The notes under the pieces are model-generated. The model had not been told where the DNA came from. It saw only the letters and a program-made list of their open reading frames with translations, and did not search any database. Shown here in pieces: positions 23,140-31,236 of a DNA stretch of 37,015 nt (position 1 is the stretch's first letter; each line of letters starts with the position of its first letter). The DNA is taken from positions 11,888-48,902 of the forward strand of contig VAWN01000054.1 of assembly GCA_005885555.1 (NCBI GenBank). The letters are read 5' to 3'. The position numbers were made by a program, and so were the translations under genes. Origin of the DNA: Actinomycetota bacterium. GTDB lineage: Bacteria > Actinomycetota > Actinomycetes > Mycobacteriales > Micromonosporaceae.

Positions 23140-23153
23140 TGAAGTTAACTTCA
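23140..23153. promoter_or_regulatory. 14-base palindrome TGAAGTTAACTTCA, MerR/SoxR-like operator candidate
   Basis: A perfect palindrome in the 83-base divergent region between the SDR (start 23121) and the DUF1444-like gene (start 23205). On the SDR strand it directly follows TTGACC (23154-23159), so it would lie in the promoter spacer, as in MerR-type promoters. The core AGTTAACT is shared with the SoxR box. No MerR-type gene is present in the window. Confidence 0.55.
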
Positions 23154-23204
23154 GGTCAAGTCGAACCTGTGCGCCGCGGCGTGACTCCGCTAGCCTGCAC
23201 GGCT

Positions 23205-24401
23205 ATGGGGATCATGGACCGGTTCATCGGCTCGCCCCGCGACCGCTTCGCGCGCCAGGTGCTGGCGGCGGCGCGGGGCGCCGGTGTCGCGCAGGCCTGG
23301 TACGACCGGACACAGTTCGCCGTCGGGTACCGCCACGAGCAGGGCACCGGCGAGCCGGACGGCTGGCTGTACCTCGGCAACGTCTTCCGGGAGTGCCAGG
23401 GCGCCACCCGCGCGCAACGGGCCGGCCGCATCGCCGGGCTGGTCACCAGGGCGGTGCACCACGCCGCCCTGCCGAAGACGTGGGCCGCGGCCCGGCCGCA
23501 CCTGCGCCCGGTGCTGCGCTCGGGCACCTTCGCGCTCGGCGCACCACGGCGCGGCCGGGCGCCGCTGCGCCGGCCGGCCCTGCCGTACCTGGACGAAATG
23601 GTGGTCCTGGACCGGGACACCTCGATGGCGTACGTCTCCGAGGGGCTCGCCGCGACCTGGGGGGTACCGGCGGACGAGGTGTTCGCCGCCGCCCGGGACA
23701 ACCTCGCCGCGCGCGCGACCCTGCCGCAGCCGTCCGGCCCGCCGCCGACCACGCTGCGCTTCGCCGACGACGGCAACGGGTACTTCGTGTCCCACCTGCT
23801 GCTCGACGGCTGGCTCGGCGACCTGGCGCCGCTGGTCGGCGGCCGGCCGGTCGCGTTCGTGCCCGACCACAACACGCTCGTGGTGACCGCCGACGAGCCC
23901 GCCGCGCTCGGCCGGCTGTTCCAGACCGCCGAGCAGGAGTACCGCGACGCGGTGCGCCAGGTTTCCCCGCACGCCTACACGCTGGACGCCTACGGCCGGG
24001 TGGTGCCGTACCGGGCGCCGGACGGGCATCCGCTGGCGGCCGCGGTACGGCGGGCGGAGGCGGTGCTGGCCTGCGCCGAGTACCAGGCCCAGGGGCAGTG
24101 GCTGGACCGGGCGCACGAGGCCGACGTGGTCGTGGCCACGCTCAGCATAGCGAGCCGGCCGGACGGTACCGTCTTCACGTTCGCCACCTGGGGTGAGCGC
24201 GAGGACACCCTGTTGCCCAGCGCAGACCACGTGGCGTACGCCCCGGACGGCACCGCGCCGTTCCTCGTCGCGTGGTCGGCCCTGGCCCGAGAGGTCGACC
24301 TGGTGCCCGTCGCGGGGCTGCGCCCGGACCGGTACCGGCTGCCGTCCTGGCCACCCGCGCCGGTCATGGAACGGCTACGCGCGGTCGCCACCCCGCCCTA
24401 G
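23205..24401 (+). CDS. DUF1444-like protein
   Basis: 398 residues, probably cytoplasmic, with no signal peptide. The centre (LPYLDEMVVLDRDTSMAYVS, then WGVPADEVFAAARDNL) resembles the DUF1444/YtpQ family, and a later NTLVVTADEPAALGRLFQ segment also fits. No catalytic motif is recognised. The ATG at 23205 is assumed; an ATG three codons on is also possible and neither has a strong ribosome site. It is divergent from the SDR operon across the 14-base palindrome, and convergent with the FKBP gene 37 bases downstream. The function is unknown. Confidence 0.6.
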   Translation: MGIMDRFIGSPRDRFARQVLAAARGAGVAQAWYDRTQFAVGYRHEQGTGEPDGWLYLGNVFRECQGATRAQRAGRIAGLVTRAVHHAALPKTWAAARPHLRPVLRSGTFALGAPRRGRAPLRRPALPYLDEMVVLDRDTSMAYVSEGLAATWGVPADEVFAAARDNLAARATLPQPSGPPPTTLRFADDGNGYFVSHLLLDGWLGDLAPLVGGRPVAFVPDHNTLVVTADEPAALGRLFQTAEQEYRDAVRQVSPHAYTLDAYGRVVPYRAPDGHPLAAAVRRAEAVLACAEYQAQGQWLDRAHEADVVVATLSIASRPDGTVFTFATWGEREDTLLPSADHVAYAPDGTAPFLVAWSALAREVDLVPVAGLRPDRYRLPSWPPAPVMERLRAVATPP

Positions 24402-24438
24402 ACCGGTGCCGCCGTCGACGGGTGCCGCCGTAGGACGG

Positions 24439-25116
24439 TCAGGACGCGGACAGCACGTCGACGACGAACCGCAGCGGCCCGTTGGTCGGCCCGCTACCGT
24501 CGCCGTACGCCAGGTCGGACGGGATGTCCAACTGCACCCGGCTGCCCACCTTCACGCCGACCAGCCCCTGGTCCCAGCCCTTGATGACCTGGCCGGCGCC
24601 GATGGTCACCGGGAAGGTCTGCGAGTTCTTCCACGACGAGTCGAACTCCGCGCCGGTCTTGTAGTTGACCCCGACGTAGTTCACCACCAGGGACTGGCAT
24701 GCCTTGGTCGCCGGACCCTTGCCCTCGACCAGGGTGGTCACCTTGAGCGCGGTGAGGTCACCGGTACCGGCCTTGACGTCGGGCTTCTTCTGCAGCGCCC
24801 GATCCTCACCGGCCGGTACCCCCGGGAAGGCCGCCGTGTTCGCGGGTGCGGCGGCCGACGACGGGCAGGCGCCCGACGCGGACGGCGCGGCCGACGTCGA
24901 CGCGGACGCCGTCGGGTTGTGCGACCGCGTGCCGGTGAACAGCCACACCGCACCGCCGAGGACGACGGCGACCGCGAGCGCGCTCAGCCCGGCGATGCGC
25001 CACTGCCGGCGGCGTCTGGCGGCGGCCCGGCGGGCCGCGGCGGCCTGCTTGTTCTGGCGCTTCTGCTCGCGGCGTACCTCGGCGGGGGTCGGTCGGCGCG
25101 CAGGCGGGTTGGTCAC
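24439..25116 (-). CDS. Membrane-anchored FKBP-type peptidyl-prolyl isomerase
   Basis: 225 residues. A basic, Arg/Lys/Ala-rich cytoplasmic N-terminus (about 1-40, coiled-coil-like) precedes one transmembrane helix (about 41-61). An extracellular Ser/Ala/Thr linker then leads to an FKBP domain (about 125-225) with NYVGVNYKTGAEFDSSW, VIKGWDQGLVGVKVGS and LAYGDG. It should catalyse proline isomerisation of exported proteins at the outer face of the membrane. AAGGAG lies 9 bases before the GTG at 25116. The domain ends normally at VVDVLSAS. Confidence 0.92.
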   Translation of the reverse strand: MTNPPARRPTPAEVRREQKRQNKQAAAARRAAARRRRQWRIAGLSALAVAVVLGGAVWLFTGTRSHNPTASASTSAAPSASGACPSSAAAPANTAAFPGVPAGEDRALQKKPDVKAGTGDLTALKVTTLVEGKGPATKACQSLVVNYVGVNYKTGAEFDSSWKNSQTFPVTIGAGQVIKGWDQGLVGVKVGSRVQLDIPSDLAYGDGSGPTNGPLRFVVDVLSAS

Positions 25117-25200
25117 GACGCGCTCTCCTTAGTCAACACAGAACCCGATCACGAGGAGGGAGGATATCCTGGCCGGATCGATGTCCGGTGGTCGGCTCCC

Positions 25201-25222
25201 AACCGGCTTGCCGGAAACGGTT
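25201..25222. promoter_or_regulatory. Inverted repeats upstream of the WS/DGAT gene
   Basis: AACCG (25201-25205) and CGGTT (25218-25222) bracket CCGGC-TT-GCCGG (25203-25214), 50-70 bases before the acyltransferase start. The 10-base palindrome AGGATATCCT lies at 25161-25170. These are candidate operators in the 156-base divergent region between the FKBP and WS/DGAT genes. Confidence 0.35.
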
Positions 25223-25272
25223 GATGATGCACCGCACGCCGCACTAGCGTCGCCGTAGAAGGGCGGTGCGCG

Positions 25273-26808
25273 ATGGAGCGGATGAGCACGCTGGATGCCG
25301 GGTTCTACTTCCTGGAGAACGAGAACACGCCGATGCACGTCGGCTCGGTCTCGGTGTTCGAAGGACCGGCGCCGAGCTACGGCGACGTCGTGCGGTTGCT
25401 GGTCAGCAAGCTGCCCAAGGTGCCCCGGTACCGGCAGCGGGTGCGCGCGGTGCCGCTGCACATCGGCCGGCCCGCGTGGGTCGACGACGAGCACTTCGAG
25501 ATCCTGTACCACGTCCGGCACACCGCGGTACCCCGGCCGGGCGGCGCGGAACAGCTGCGCAACCTCGCCGGCCGGGTGTTCGCCCAGCGGCTGGACATGG
25601 ACAAGCCGCTGTGGGAACTCTGGTTTGTCGAGGGCCTCGACGACGACCGCTGGGCGGTCATCTCCAAGGTGCACCACTGCATGATCGACGGGGTGGCCGG
25701 CTGGGACCTGGCCGCGCTGCTGCTGGACACCAGCCCGGACGCGGAGCACCCGCCGACGCCGGACGGCTGGTCGCCGCGGCCGGCGCCGTCGACGCCGCGG
25801 CTGTGGCTGGAGGGGCTGCGCGACGCGTTCGGTGCGCCGCTGCAGCAGCTGGGCCGGGTACCGGAGCTGGCCCGCAGCGCCCTGAACCCGGGCCGGCTGC
25901 TCGCCTTCAGCCGGGGGCTGCCGGGTACCGCCCGGAGCCTGGGCGGGGCGACCGCCCGCTCGCTGAACGGCTCCCGCGGACCGCACCGGCGCTGGGAGTG
26001 GACGCAGGCGTCGCTCGACGAGGTCAAGCAGATCCGCACGGCGCTGGGCGGCACCGTGAACGACGTCGTACTGGCGGCGGTCACCCGCGGCTTCCGCGAC
26101 CTGCTCGCCAGCCGTGGCGAGCTGGCCGAGGGCCAGCTCGTCCGCTCGCTGGTACCCGTCTCGGTGCGCGGCAAGCAGGAGCAGGGCGTGCTGAACAACC
26201 GGGTGTCCGCGCTGCTGGTCAACCTGCCGGTCGGCGAGTCGGATCCGCAGCGGCGCCTGGCCCGGCTGCGCGAGCAGATGGACAACCTGAAGGAGACCCG
26301 CCAGGCGGTCGGCGCGCAGGCGCTCAGCGAGCTGGCCGGGTTCGCCGCGCCGACCCTGCTGGCGCTGGGTTCCCGGGTGGCGTACCGGGTCCCGCAGCCG
26401 GTGACGCAGACGGTCACCACGAACGTGCCCGGCCCGCGCTTCCCGCTGTTCATGCTCGGCCGCCGGATGACCGAGATCCGCCCCTACATCCCGATCGCGG
26501 CCAACATCCGCACGGCGGTCGGCATCCTGTCCTACCTCGACCAGCTCAACTTCGGCGTCACCGGGGACTTCGACGCGGTACCCGACGTAGGCGTGCTGGC
26601 CGGCGGGATCCGCGCCGGTGTCGACGAGCTGCTCGTGGTCGCCGGGAAGTCCGCGCCGGCGCCCGCCAACGCGGCCGTGGTGAAGGATGCCGTGGTGAAG
26701 GATGCCGTGACCAAGAAGGCCGTGGCGAAGAAGGTGGTCGCCAAGAAGGCGGCGCGCAAGACCGCGGTCACGCCGCCAGCGGGGTCCCCGGGTCCGCGGG
26801 AGAGCTGA
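25273..26808 (+). CDS. Wax ester synthase/diacylglycerol acyltransferase (WS/DGAT) with lysine-rich tail
   Basis: 511 residues. The N-terminal acyltransferase has the family start STLDAGFYFLE and the catalytic HHCMIDG (H134, H135, D139, G140). The C-terminal DUF1298 half contains VPVSVRG, NNRVSALLVNLP and NVPGP. It makes triacylglycerol or wax ester from acyl-CoA at the membrane and on lipid droplets. Unusually, the enzyme ends near residue 460 and continues with about 45 residues rich in Lys, Ala and Val (VVKDAVVKDAVTKKAVAKK and similar), partly from a 15-base tandem repeat. The start at 25273 has GAAGGGCGG upstream; an ATG at 25282 is possible. The 3' end overlaps the convergent patatin gene by 41 bases. 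Confidence 0.93.
   Translation: MERMSTLDAGFYFLENENTPMHVGSVSVFEGPAPSYGDVVRLLVSKLPKVPRYRQRVRAVPLHIGRPAWVDDEHFEILYHVRHTAVPRPGGAEQLRNLAGRVFAQRLDMDKPLWELWFVEGLDDDRWAVISKVHHCMIDGVAGWDLAALLLDTSPDAEHPPTPDGWSPRPAPSTPRLWLEGLRDAFGAPLQQLGRVPELARSALNPGRLLAFSRGLPGTARSLGGATARSLNGSRGPHRRWEWTQASLDEVKQIRTALGGTVNDVVLAAVTRGFRDLLASRGELAEGQLVRSLVPVSVRGKQEQGVLNNRVSALLVNLPVGESDPQRRLARLREQMDNLKETRQAVGAQALSELAGFAAPTLLALGSRVAYRVPQPVTQTVTTNVPGPRFPLFMLGRRMTEIRPYIPIAANIRTAVGILSYLDQLNFGVTGDFDAVPDVGVLAGGIRAGVDELLVVAGKSAPAPANAAVVKDAVVKDAVTKKAVAKKVVAKKAARKTAVTPPAGSPGPRES
26674..26703 (+). repeat. 15-base tandem repeat in the WS/DGAT tail
   Basis: GCCGTGGTGAAGGAT occurs twice (26674-26688, 26689-26703) and then decays into GCCGTGACC. 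It encodes AVVKD units and shows how the Lys-rich tail is growing by in-frame duplication. Confidence 0.85.
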
Positions 26809-27748
26809 GCGCCGCGGCGCTGGTCCGTAGCGACGTCTCCAGTACCACGCCCCGGCGAACCGGGTTCATCAGGTTCGCGCCCAGCACCGCCAGGTCCTCC
26901 GGCCCGGGGGTCAGGACGGTGACCCGGGTACCGGTCGCCTCGACCTTGCGCACCTCCCGGCTGAGGCCGAGCGTGATGATCCGCCGGAACACCCGCTCCA
27001 GGCGCAGGGCCGGGTTCCACGGGTTGTCCAGCGTGTAGCTGGCCATCGGGGCGAGCACGTAGACCTCGTCGAGGTCGGCCCGGGACAGCAGGTCCAGCGA
27101 GGTGCTGGAGCAGACGCCGCCGTCGACGTAGGCGTGCCCGTCGATCACCTTCGGCTCGTACCAGCCGGGGATCGAGCACGACGCGACGACCGCGGTGGAC
27201 AGCGATGCCGCCGGGGCGCCCGGCCGGCCGAACGCGATCCGGCGCCCGGAGTGGTAGTCCACCGCCATGATCCAGGTCTCGCCGCGGCCCGGCCAGCGGT
27301 CGCCCTGCCCGTCGAGGGCCTGCATGGCCTCGACCAGTACCCCCAGCGAGTTGAGCTGCCCGCGGCCCTGCAGCACCAGCGCGCTGGCCGCCACCCACGG
27401 CCGCACCTTGTGGGGGGCGATCGCGGTGCGCGCCAGCAGCCGCGGCGAGCCGATGCGCAGCCGGGGCAGGGACGGCAGCGGACCGGCATCGCGGTCCAGG
27501 TCGCTCAGGTGGGGCAGGGCGAGCAGCCGCCCGCCCCGCTGGTGTTCGACGATCTCCTCGACGCCGACCCCGCAGCGCAGTGCCGCCGCCATGATGCTGC
27601 CCGCGCTGGTGCCCACGATCAGGTCGGCCTCACCCAGCGGGATCGGCAGCATCCGCTGCAACGCGACGAGTGCGCCGGCGGTCCAGGCCGCGCCCAGGAC
27701 ACCGCCGGCGCCGAGTACGACACCGATGCGCGGTCGCCCTGGTATCAC
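26768..27748 (-). CDS. Patatin-like phospholipase
   Basis: 326-residue patatin-family lipid acyl hydrolase: oxyanion loop GAGGVLG (13-19), nucleophile in GTSAGS (S48) and catalytic Asp in YVDGG (D209). The start is taken as the GTG at 27748 because GGAGG lies 7 bases upstream; the open frame extends to a GTG at 27775. Patatins cleave acyl esters of phospholipids or glycerolipids. Lying tail to tail with a WS/DGAT gene, it may act in storage-lipid turnover. No signal peptide is evident. Confidence 0.9.
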   Translation of the reverse strand: MIPGRPRIGVVLGAGGVLGAAWTAGALVALQRMLPIPLGEADLIVGTSAGSIMAAALRCGVGVEEIVEHQRGGRLLALPHLSDLDRDAGPLPSLPRLRIGSPRLLARTAIAPHKVRPWVAASALVLQGRGQLNSLGVLVEAMQALDGQGDRWPGRGETWIMAVDYHSGRRIAFGRPGAPAASLSTAVVASCSIPGWYEPKVIDGHAYVDGGVCSSTSLDLLSRADLDEVYVLAPMASYTLDNPWNPALRLERVFRRIITLGLSREVRKVEATGTRVTVLTPGPEDLAVLGANLMNPVRRGVVLETSLRTSAAALSSPADPGTPLAA

Positions 27749-27803
27749 GACACCACCTCCGGGTGTTACGAGCACGTTTCAGGCGCGTGTGATACCCGTA
27801 ACA
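27741..27803. promoter_or_regulatory. Nested inverted repeats between the patatin and hydrolase genes
   Basis: GGTATCAC (27741-27748) pairs with GTGATACC (27789-27796), and TGTTACG (27764-27770) with CGTAACA (27797-27803). They fall in a relatively AT-rich patch just upstream of the patatin start, which looks like its promoter and possible operator. Confidence 0.35.
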
Positions 27804-27828
27804 GTAGCGTCGTACACCAAAATTTCGC

Positions 27829-28791
27829 TCACCGTGCAATCGGTGTTGCGGACTTCGTCGCGTCCCGACCCGCATTGTCGAGCCAGTCGAGCACCGTGCG
27901 GGCGGTCAGCTCGGGCAGTTCGAGCTGCGGCACGTGGCCGGCGTCGGGCAGCACGACCAGCGACCAGGCGGGGTTGGCGCGGGCCACCGCGCGCGCCGCC
28001 GCCACCGGTACCAGCCGGTCCCGCTCGCCGTGCAGCAGCAGTACCGGTGCCTGGATCGTCCGGATTCCCCGCCGGTACGGCAGCCCGCGCAGGTACCCCG
28101 CGGTCGCCAGCACCGACCGGGCGGCGGCGACGAGGTCGACCCCGATGTCGGTGTAGGCGGCCCGCCGGCGGGCCAGCTCCACGTGCTCGGCCAGCACATC
28201 GGCCGGGATCCGGGTCGGGTCGACGCAGCACAGCGCCAGCGTCGTCGCCACGACCTGCTCGGGGGTCATCCGGGCGCGCCGGCGCATCATCATCCGGGCC
28301 ACGCCGGGCGTGGCGTAGGCGGCGAACATCGCGGTCACCATCGGATCCGGCCGGGCCGGCACGATCGGCAGGGCCGGGTCGACGAGGATCAGCCCGGCCA
28401 CCGCGTCCGGTTCGGCGCTGGCCTCCAGCAGCGAGATCATCCCGCCCATCGAGTTGCCCATGAGGATGACCGGGGGACTCGCGACCGCCTCCACGAAGCG
28501 GTGCAGCAGGGCGCGGTTGGTCGTCACCCGGGTGCCCCGGCCCAGCGACCGGGTCAGCCCGTGCCCGGCCAGGTCCGGCGCCACCACCCGGCACCGCCCG
28601 GTCAGCAGCGGCGCCACGGCCGACCAGTTCACCGCCGAACCGCCCAGCCCGTGTACCGCGACCACCTGCGGACCGTCGGCCGGCCCGCCGAAGTCGAGGT
28701 AGTGCACGGGACCGTCCAGATCGATCCAGCGCGATCGCTCGTCCAACGGTTGCGGGATCTCCGGCTCGGTCACGGGACCACGGTACGACAT
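27829..28791 (-). CDS. Alpha/beta-fold hydrolase
   Basis: 320 residues with an HGLGGSAVNW oxyanion turn, nucleophile elbow GNSMGG (S114), acid in GERDRLVP (D258) and His in DAGHVPQLE (H286). A helical lid region (about 150-240, with an unusual MMMRRRARM stretch) lies between the core halves. It is probably an esterase or lipase of unknown substrate, and shares orientation with the patatin gene 80 bases downstream. The ATG at 28791 lacks a clear ribosome site. Confidence 0.9.
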   Translation of the reverse strand: MSYRGPVTEPEIPQPLDERSRWIDLDGPVHYLDFGGPADGPQVVAVHGLGGSAVNWSAVAPLLTGRCRVVAPDLAGHGLTRSLGRGTRVTTNRALLHRFVEAVASPPVILMGNSMGGMISLLEASAEPDAVAGLILVDPALPIVPARPDPMVTAMFAAYATPGVARMMMRRRARMTPEQVVATTLALCCVDPTRIPADVLAEHVELARRRAAYTDIGVDLVAAARSVLATAGYLRGLPYRRGIRTIQAPVLLLHGERDRLVPVAAARAVARANPAWSLVVLPDAGHVPQLELPELTARTVLDWLDNAGRDATKSATPIAR

Positions 28792-28825
28792 CCGGGCGGC
28801 CGGATCCGCAGTCGATCATCTGACC

Positions 28826-28838
28826 GGTCGGACCGACC
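28826..28838. promoter_or_regulatory. Perfect palindrome GGTCGG-A-CCGACC in a divergent promoter region
   Basis: Lies in the 122-base spacer between the hydrolase (start 28791) and the membrane protein gene (start 28914), preceded by ACCGGT. It is a reasonable operator candidate for one or both genes. Confidence 0.4.
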
Positions 28839-28913
28839 AGGCCGATCGGCGGTACGGCGCGGCGATCACCGTGGGGCACCATGGCTGCACCCCTGTGGTG
28901 GAGGAGGCGGCGA

Positions 28914-29615
28914 ATGGCGACCGACAGCGAAGGCCCCGGCCGGTACCTCTCCCGCGGCGCGAGCCTGGCGGCGGCGACGGTGGCCGTGCTGTCCCTGGTC
29001 TACGCGGTGTTCTACCTGTTCGTCGCACCTTCGGCACAGCGCAAGGGCGACGTGGACGCGTTCTTCACCTCGTACCTCGCCCACCCGACCGGACTGCGCG
29101 TGGCCTCGCTGTGCCTGTTCGTGTCCGGGTTGCTGACCACCGTCGTGTACGCCGCCCTGCACGCCACGCCCGGTACCCTCGCCCCCAGCCCGCGTACCTG
29201 GATCCTCGCGCTGGGCGTGGTCAGCGGGGTGGCGACCACCGTGCACGGCCTAGCCGATCTGGTCGATACCGACAAACTGGCGCACACCTACGGCAGTGGC
29301 GACGCGGCGACCAGGGCCGCGGCTGCCGTCGCGCACGCCACGATCTCCCAGGTGGATCCGCGCGGGCTGGCCACCTTCGGCATCGTCGGCCTCGTGGTGT
29401 TCGCCTTCTCCCGGCACGTCCGGCAGCGCAGCCGGTTCGTCGGGCTGCTCGGCCAGATACTCGGCGTGGACATGGTGCTACTTTTCGCGTCCAGCGCGTT
29501 CGCGGCGACGGTACCCATCCTGATCACCGGCGGTCTGGCCTCGGTGATCCTCGGGCCGGCGTGGTGGCTGTCGGTGGCCCGACTGCTCCACCGCGAGCGC
29601 CTGATGGCCCGCTGA
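28914..29615 (+). CDS. Polytopic membrane protein of unknown function
   Basis: 233 residues with about six hydrophobic helices (near 17-38, 63-84, 97-117, 150-165, 175-203 and 205-228). Short polar loops include APSAQRKGDVDAFF and DTDKLAHTYGSGD. The layout resembles DUF4386-type or other small six-helix actinobacterial membrane proteins, but I do not recognise the family with confidence. GAGGAGG lies 6 bases before the ATG at 28914. It is divergent from the alpha/beta hydrolase and 71 bases upstream of the secreted protease. Confidence 0.82.
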   Translation: MATDSEGPGRYLSRGASLAAATVAVLSLVYAVFYLFVAPSAQRKGDVDAFFTSYLAHPTGLRVASLCLFVSGLLTTVVYAALHATPGTLAPSPRTWILALGVVSGVATTVHGLADLVDTDKLAHTYGSGDAATRAAAAVAHATISQVDPRGLATFGIVGLVVFAFSRHVRQRSRFVGLLGQILGVDMVLLFASSAFAATVPILITGGLASVILGPAWWLSVARLLHRERLMAR

Positions 29616-29686
29616 GGTTGTCTGCGTGGATCTTCGGGGTTAGCGTGCCTGCGTAGCGGCCGCTCTCCATACCCCAGGGAGTCTGC

Positions 29687-31186
29687 ATGAACAAACCTCA
29701 ACGACGATGGTTACTCGGGTCGGCCACAAGCGCGACCCTGGTGCTGTCTGCCCTCACCCCGCTGTCGCACGCGGCACCGGTCCGCTCCGTCGCGGTACAC
29801 CCGACCGTCGCGGAGTACACCCAGCTGACCACGTCGACGGTGCCGCCCACGCAGGCGCAGTGCGCGTCGGCCGGCCGGCGCTGCTTCAGCCCCCAGTCGA
29901 TCCGGGCGGCGTACAACCTGCAACCGCTCTACAACGCCGGCCTGAACGGCCGCGGCCAGACGATCGCGATCGTCGACTCGTTCGGCAGCGACACCATCGC
30001 GCACGACCTGCACGTGTTCAACACCGCGTTCGGTCTGCCGTCGATGTGCGGCGAGGAGGGTGTGACCTGCGCCACAGGCATGCCCACCTTCAACGTGCTG
30101 CACCTGCAGGGCGCGCCGGCCACCGTGGCGCCGCCGCCGACCAGCAAGGGTCCCGGCCAGGAGGACCGCAGCGCCTGGGCGCTGGAGGTGTCCCTGGACG
30201 TGGAGACCGCGCACGCGATCGCACCGGGGGCCAACATCCTGCTGGTCGCCACGCCCACCGCCGAGACCCTCGGCGTCCAGGGCTTCCCGCAGATGATGGC
30301 GGCCGAGCAGTACGTGGTCGACCACCATCTGGCCACCGTCATCTCCCAGTCGTTCGCCTCCGCCGAGGACGCGTTCAGCAGCTTCCAGTCGCTGGAGAAC
30401 CTGCGATACGCGTTCAAGTCCGCGGCCCAGAACGGCGTCACCGTGCTCGGCTCCTCCGGGGACAGCGGCACCGCCAACTCGCGCAAGAACCCGGTCGGGA
30501 AGGGCGGGTCCACCATTCCGTTCCCGACGGTCGAGTGGCCGGCCTCCGACCCGCTGGTGACCGGCGTCGGTGGCACCTACCTGTGCACCGACCCCAACAA
30601 CACCACCACCCGGGTGGTCGACAGCGTCGATCCGCCGGCCAAGTGCCGGGCGTTCCCGGGTGTGGCCGAGGTGGGCTGGACGTTCTCCGGCGGCGGCTTC
30701 AGCCACGTGTTCAGCCGGCCGGCGTACCAGGACACGCTGCCCGCCGGGAGCACCGCGATCGGCGCCATGCGTGGCGTACCGGACGTGGGGTTGCAGGCCA
30801 GCGCCGGTACCGGTGCCCTGGTCTTCGTCTCGCTGCCGCCCGACGGGCAGAGCGGGCTGATGTGCGGGTCGACACCGTGCAGCACCGGCTGGTTCGACAT
30901 CGGCGGCACCTCGCTGAGCTGCCCGCAGTGGGCCGGTCTCGTGGCGATCGCCGACCAGGTCAACGGCGGCGGACTCGGGCTGATCAACCCGGCGCTGTAC
31001 CGGATCGGCGCCAACCCGGCCCGCTACGCCAGCGATTTCTACGACGTCACCACCGGCAACAACACGACCGACCCGACCATCGCCGGGTACCCCGCCACCC
31101 CCGGCTGGGACCCGGTCACCGGCCTCGGTACCCCGAACGCGGCCCGGCTGATCCCGGACCTCGTTCTGGCCGCCCACGGCGGATAG
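29687..31186 (+). CDS. Secreted S53 (sedolisin) family serine-carboxyl protease
   Basis: 499 residues. The signal peptide ends near SHA (about residue 29) and the propeptide is very short or missing. The catalytic set is visible: Glu and Asp in WALEVSLD (E167, D171), Asp in GSSGDSG (D259) and Ser in GGTSLSCP (S409). Near the C-terminus FYDVTTGNN and WDPVTGLGTPN form the usual calcium site. Sedolisins are acid-active endopeptidases. AGGGAG precedes the ATG. Most sedolisins carry a pro-domain of about 170-190 residues; here only about 45 residues separate the signal peptide from the catalytic fold (SIRAAYNL), which is atypical but known among bacterial members. Confidence 0.93.
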   Translation: MNKPQRRWLLGSATSATLVLSALTPLSHAAPVRSVAVHPTVAEYTQLTTSTVPPTQAQCASAGRRCFSPQSIRAAYNLQPLYNAGLNGRGQTIAIVDSFGSDTIAHDLHVFNTAFGLPSMCGEEGVTCATGMPTFNVLHLQGAPATVAPPPTSKGPGQEDRSAWALEVSLDVETAHAIAPGANILLVATPTAETLGVQGFPQMMAAEQYVVDHHLATVISQSFASAEDAFSSFQSLENLRYAFKSAAQNGVTVLGSSGDSGTANSRKNPVGKGGSTIPFPTVEWPASDPLVTGVGGTYLCTDPNNTTTRVVDSVDPPAKCRAFPGVAEVGWTFSGGGFSHVFSRPAYQDTLPAGSTAIGAMRGVPDVGLQASAGTGALVFVSLPPDGQSGLMCGSTPCSTGWFDIGGTSLSCPQWAGLVAIADQVNGGGLGLINPALYRIGANPARYASDFYDVTTGNNTTDPTIAGYPATPGWDPVTGLGTPNAARLIPDLVLAAHGG

Positions 31187-31197
31187 CCGACACCACA

Positions 31198-31232
31198 CCG
31201 GGGCCGGCGGGCATGGTGCCCGCCGGCCCCGG
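31198..31232. terminator. 16-bp perfect hairpin between convergent genes, bidirectional terminator
   Basis: Arms 31198-31213 and 31217-31232 are perfectly complementary (CCGGGGCCGGCGGGCA with its complement) around a three-base loop. It lies 11 bases after the protease stop and 4 bases before the end of the convergent GH28 gene, so it can serve both. Confidence 0.85.
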
Positions 31233-31236
31233 CACG

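Noticed and set aside
18783-26808. Two convergent gene pairs both overlapping by exactly 41 bases (18783-18823 and 26768-26808)
   Set aside because: The genes and overlapping sequences are unrelated, so the equal length is most likely coincidence in dense high-GC DNA.
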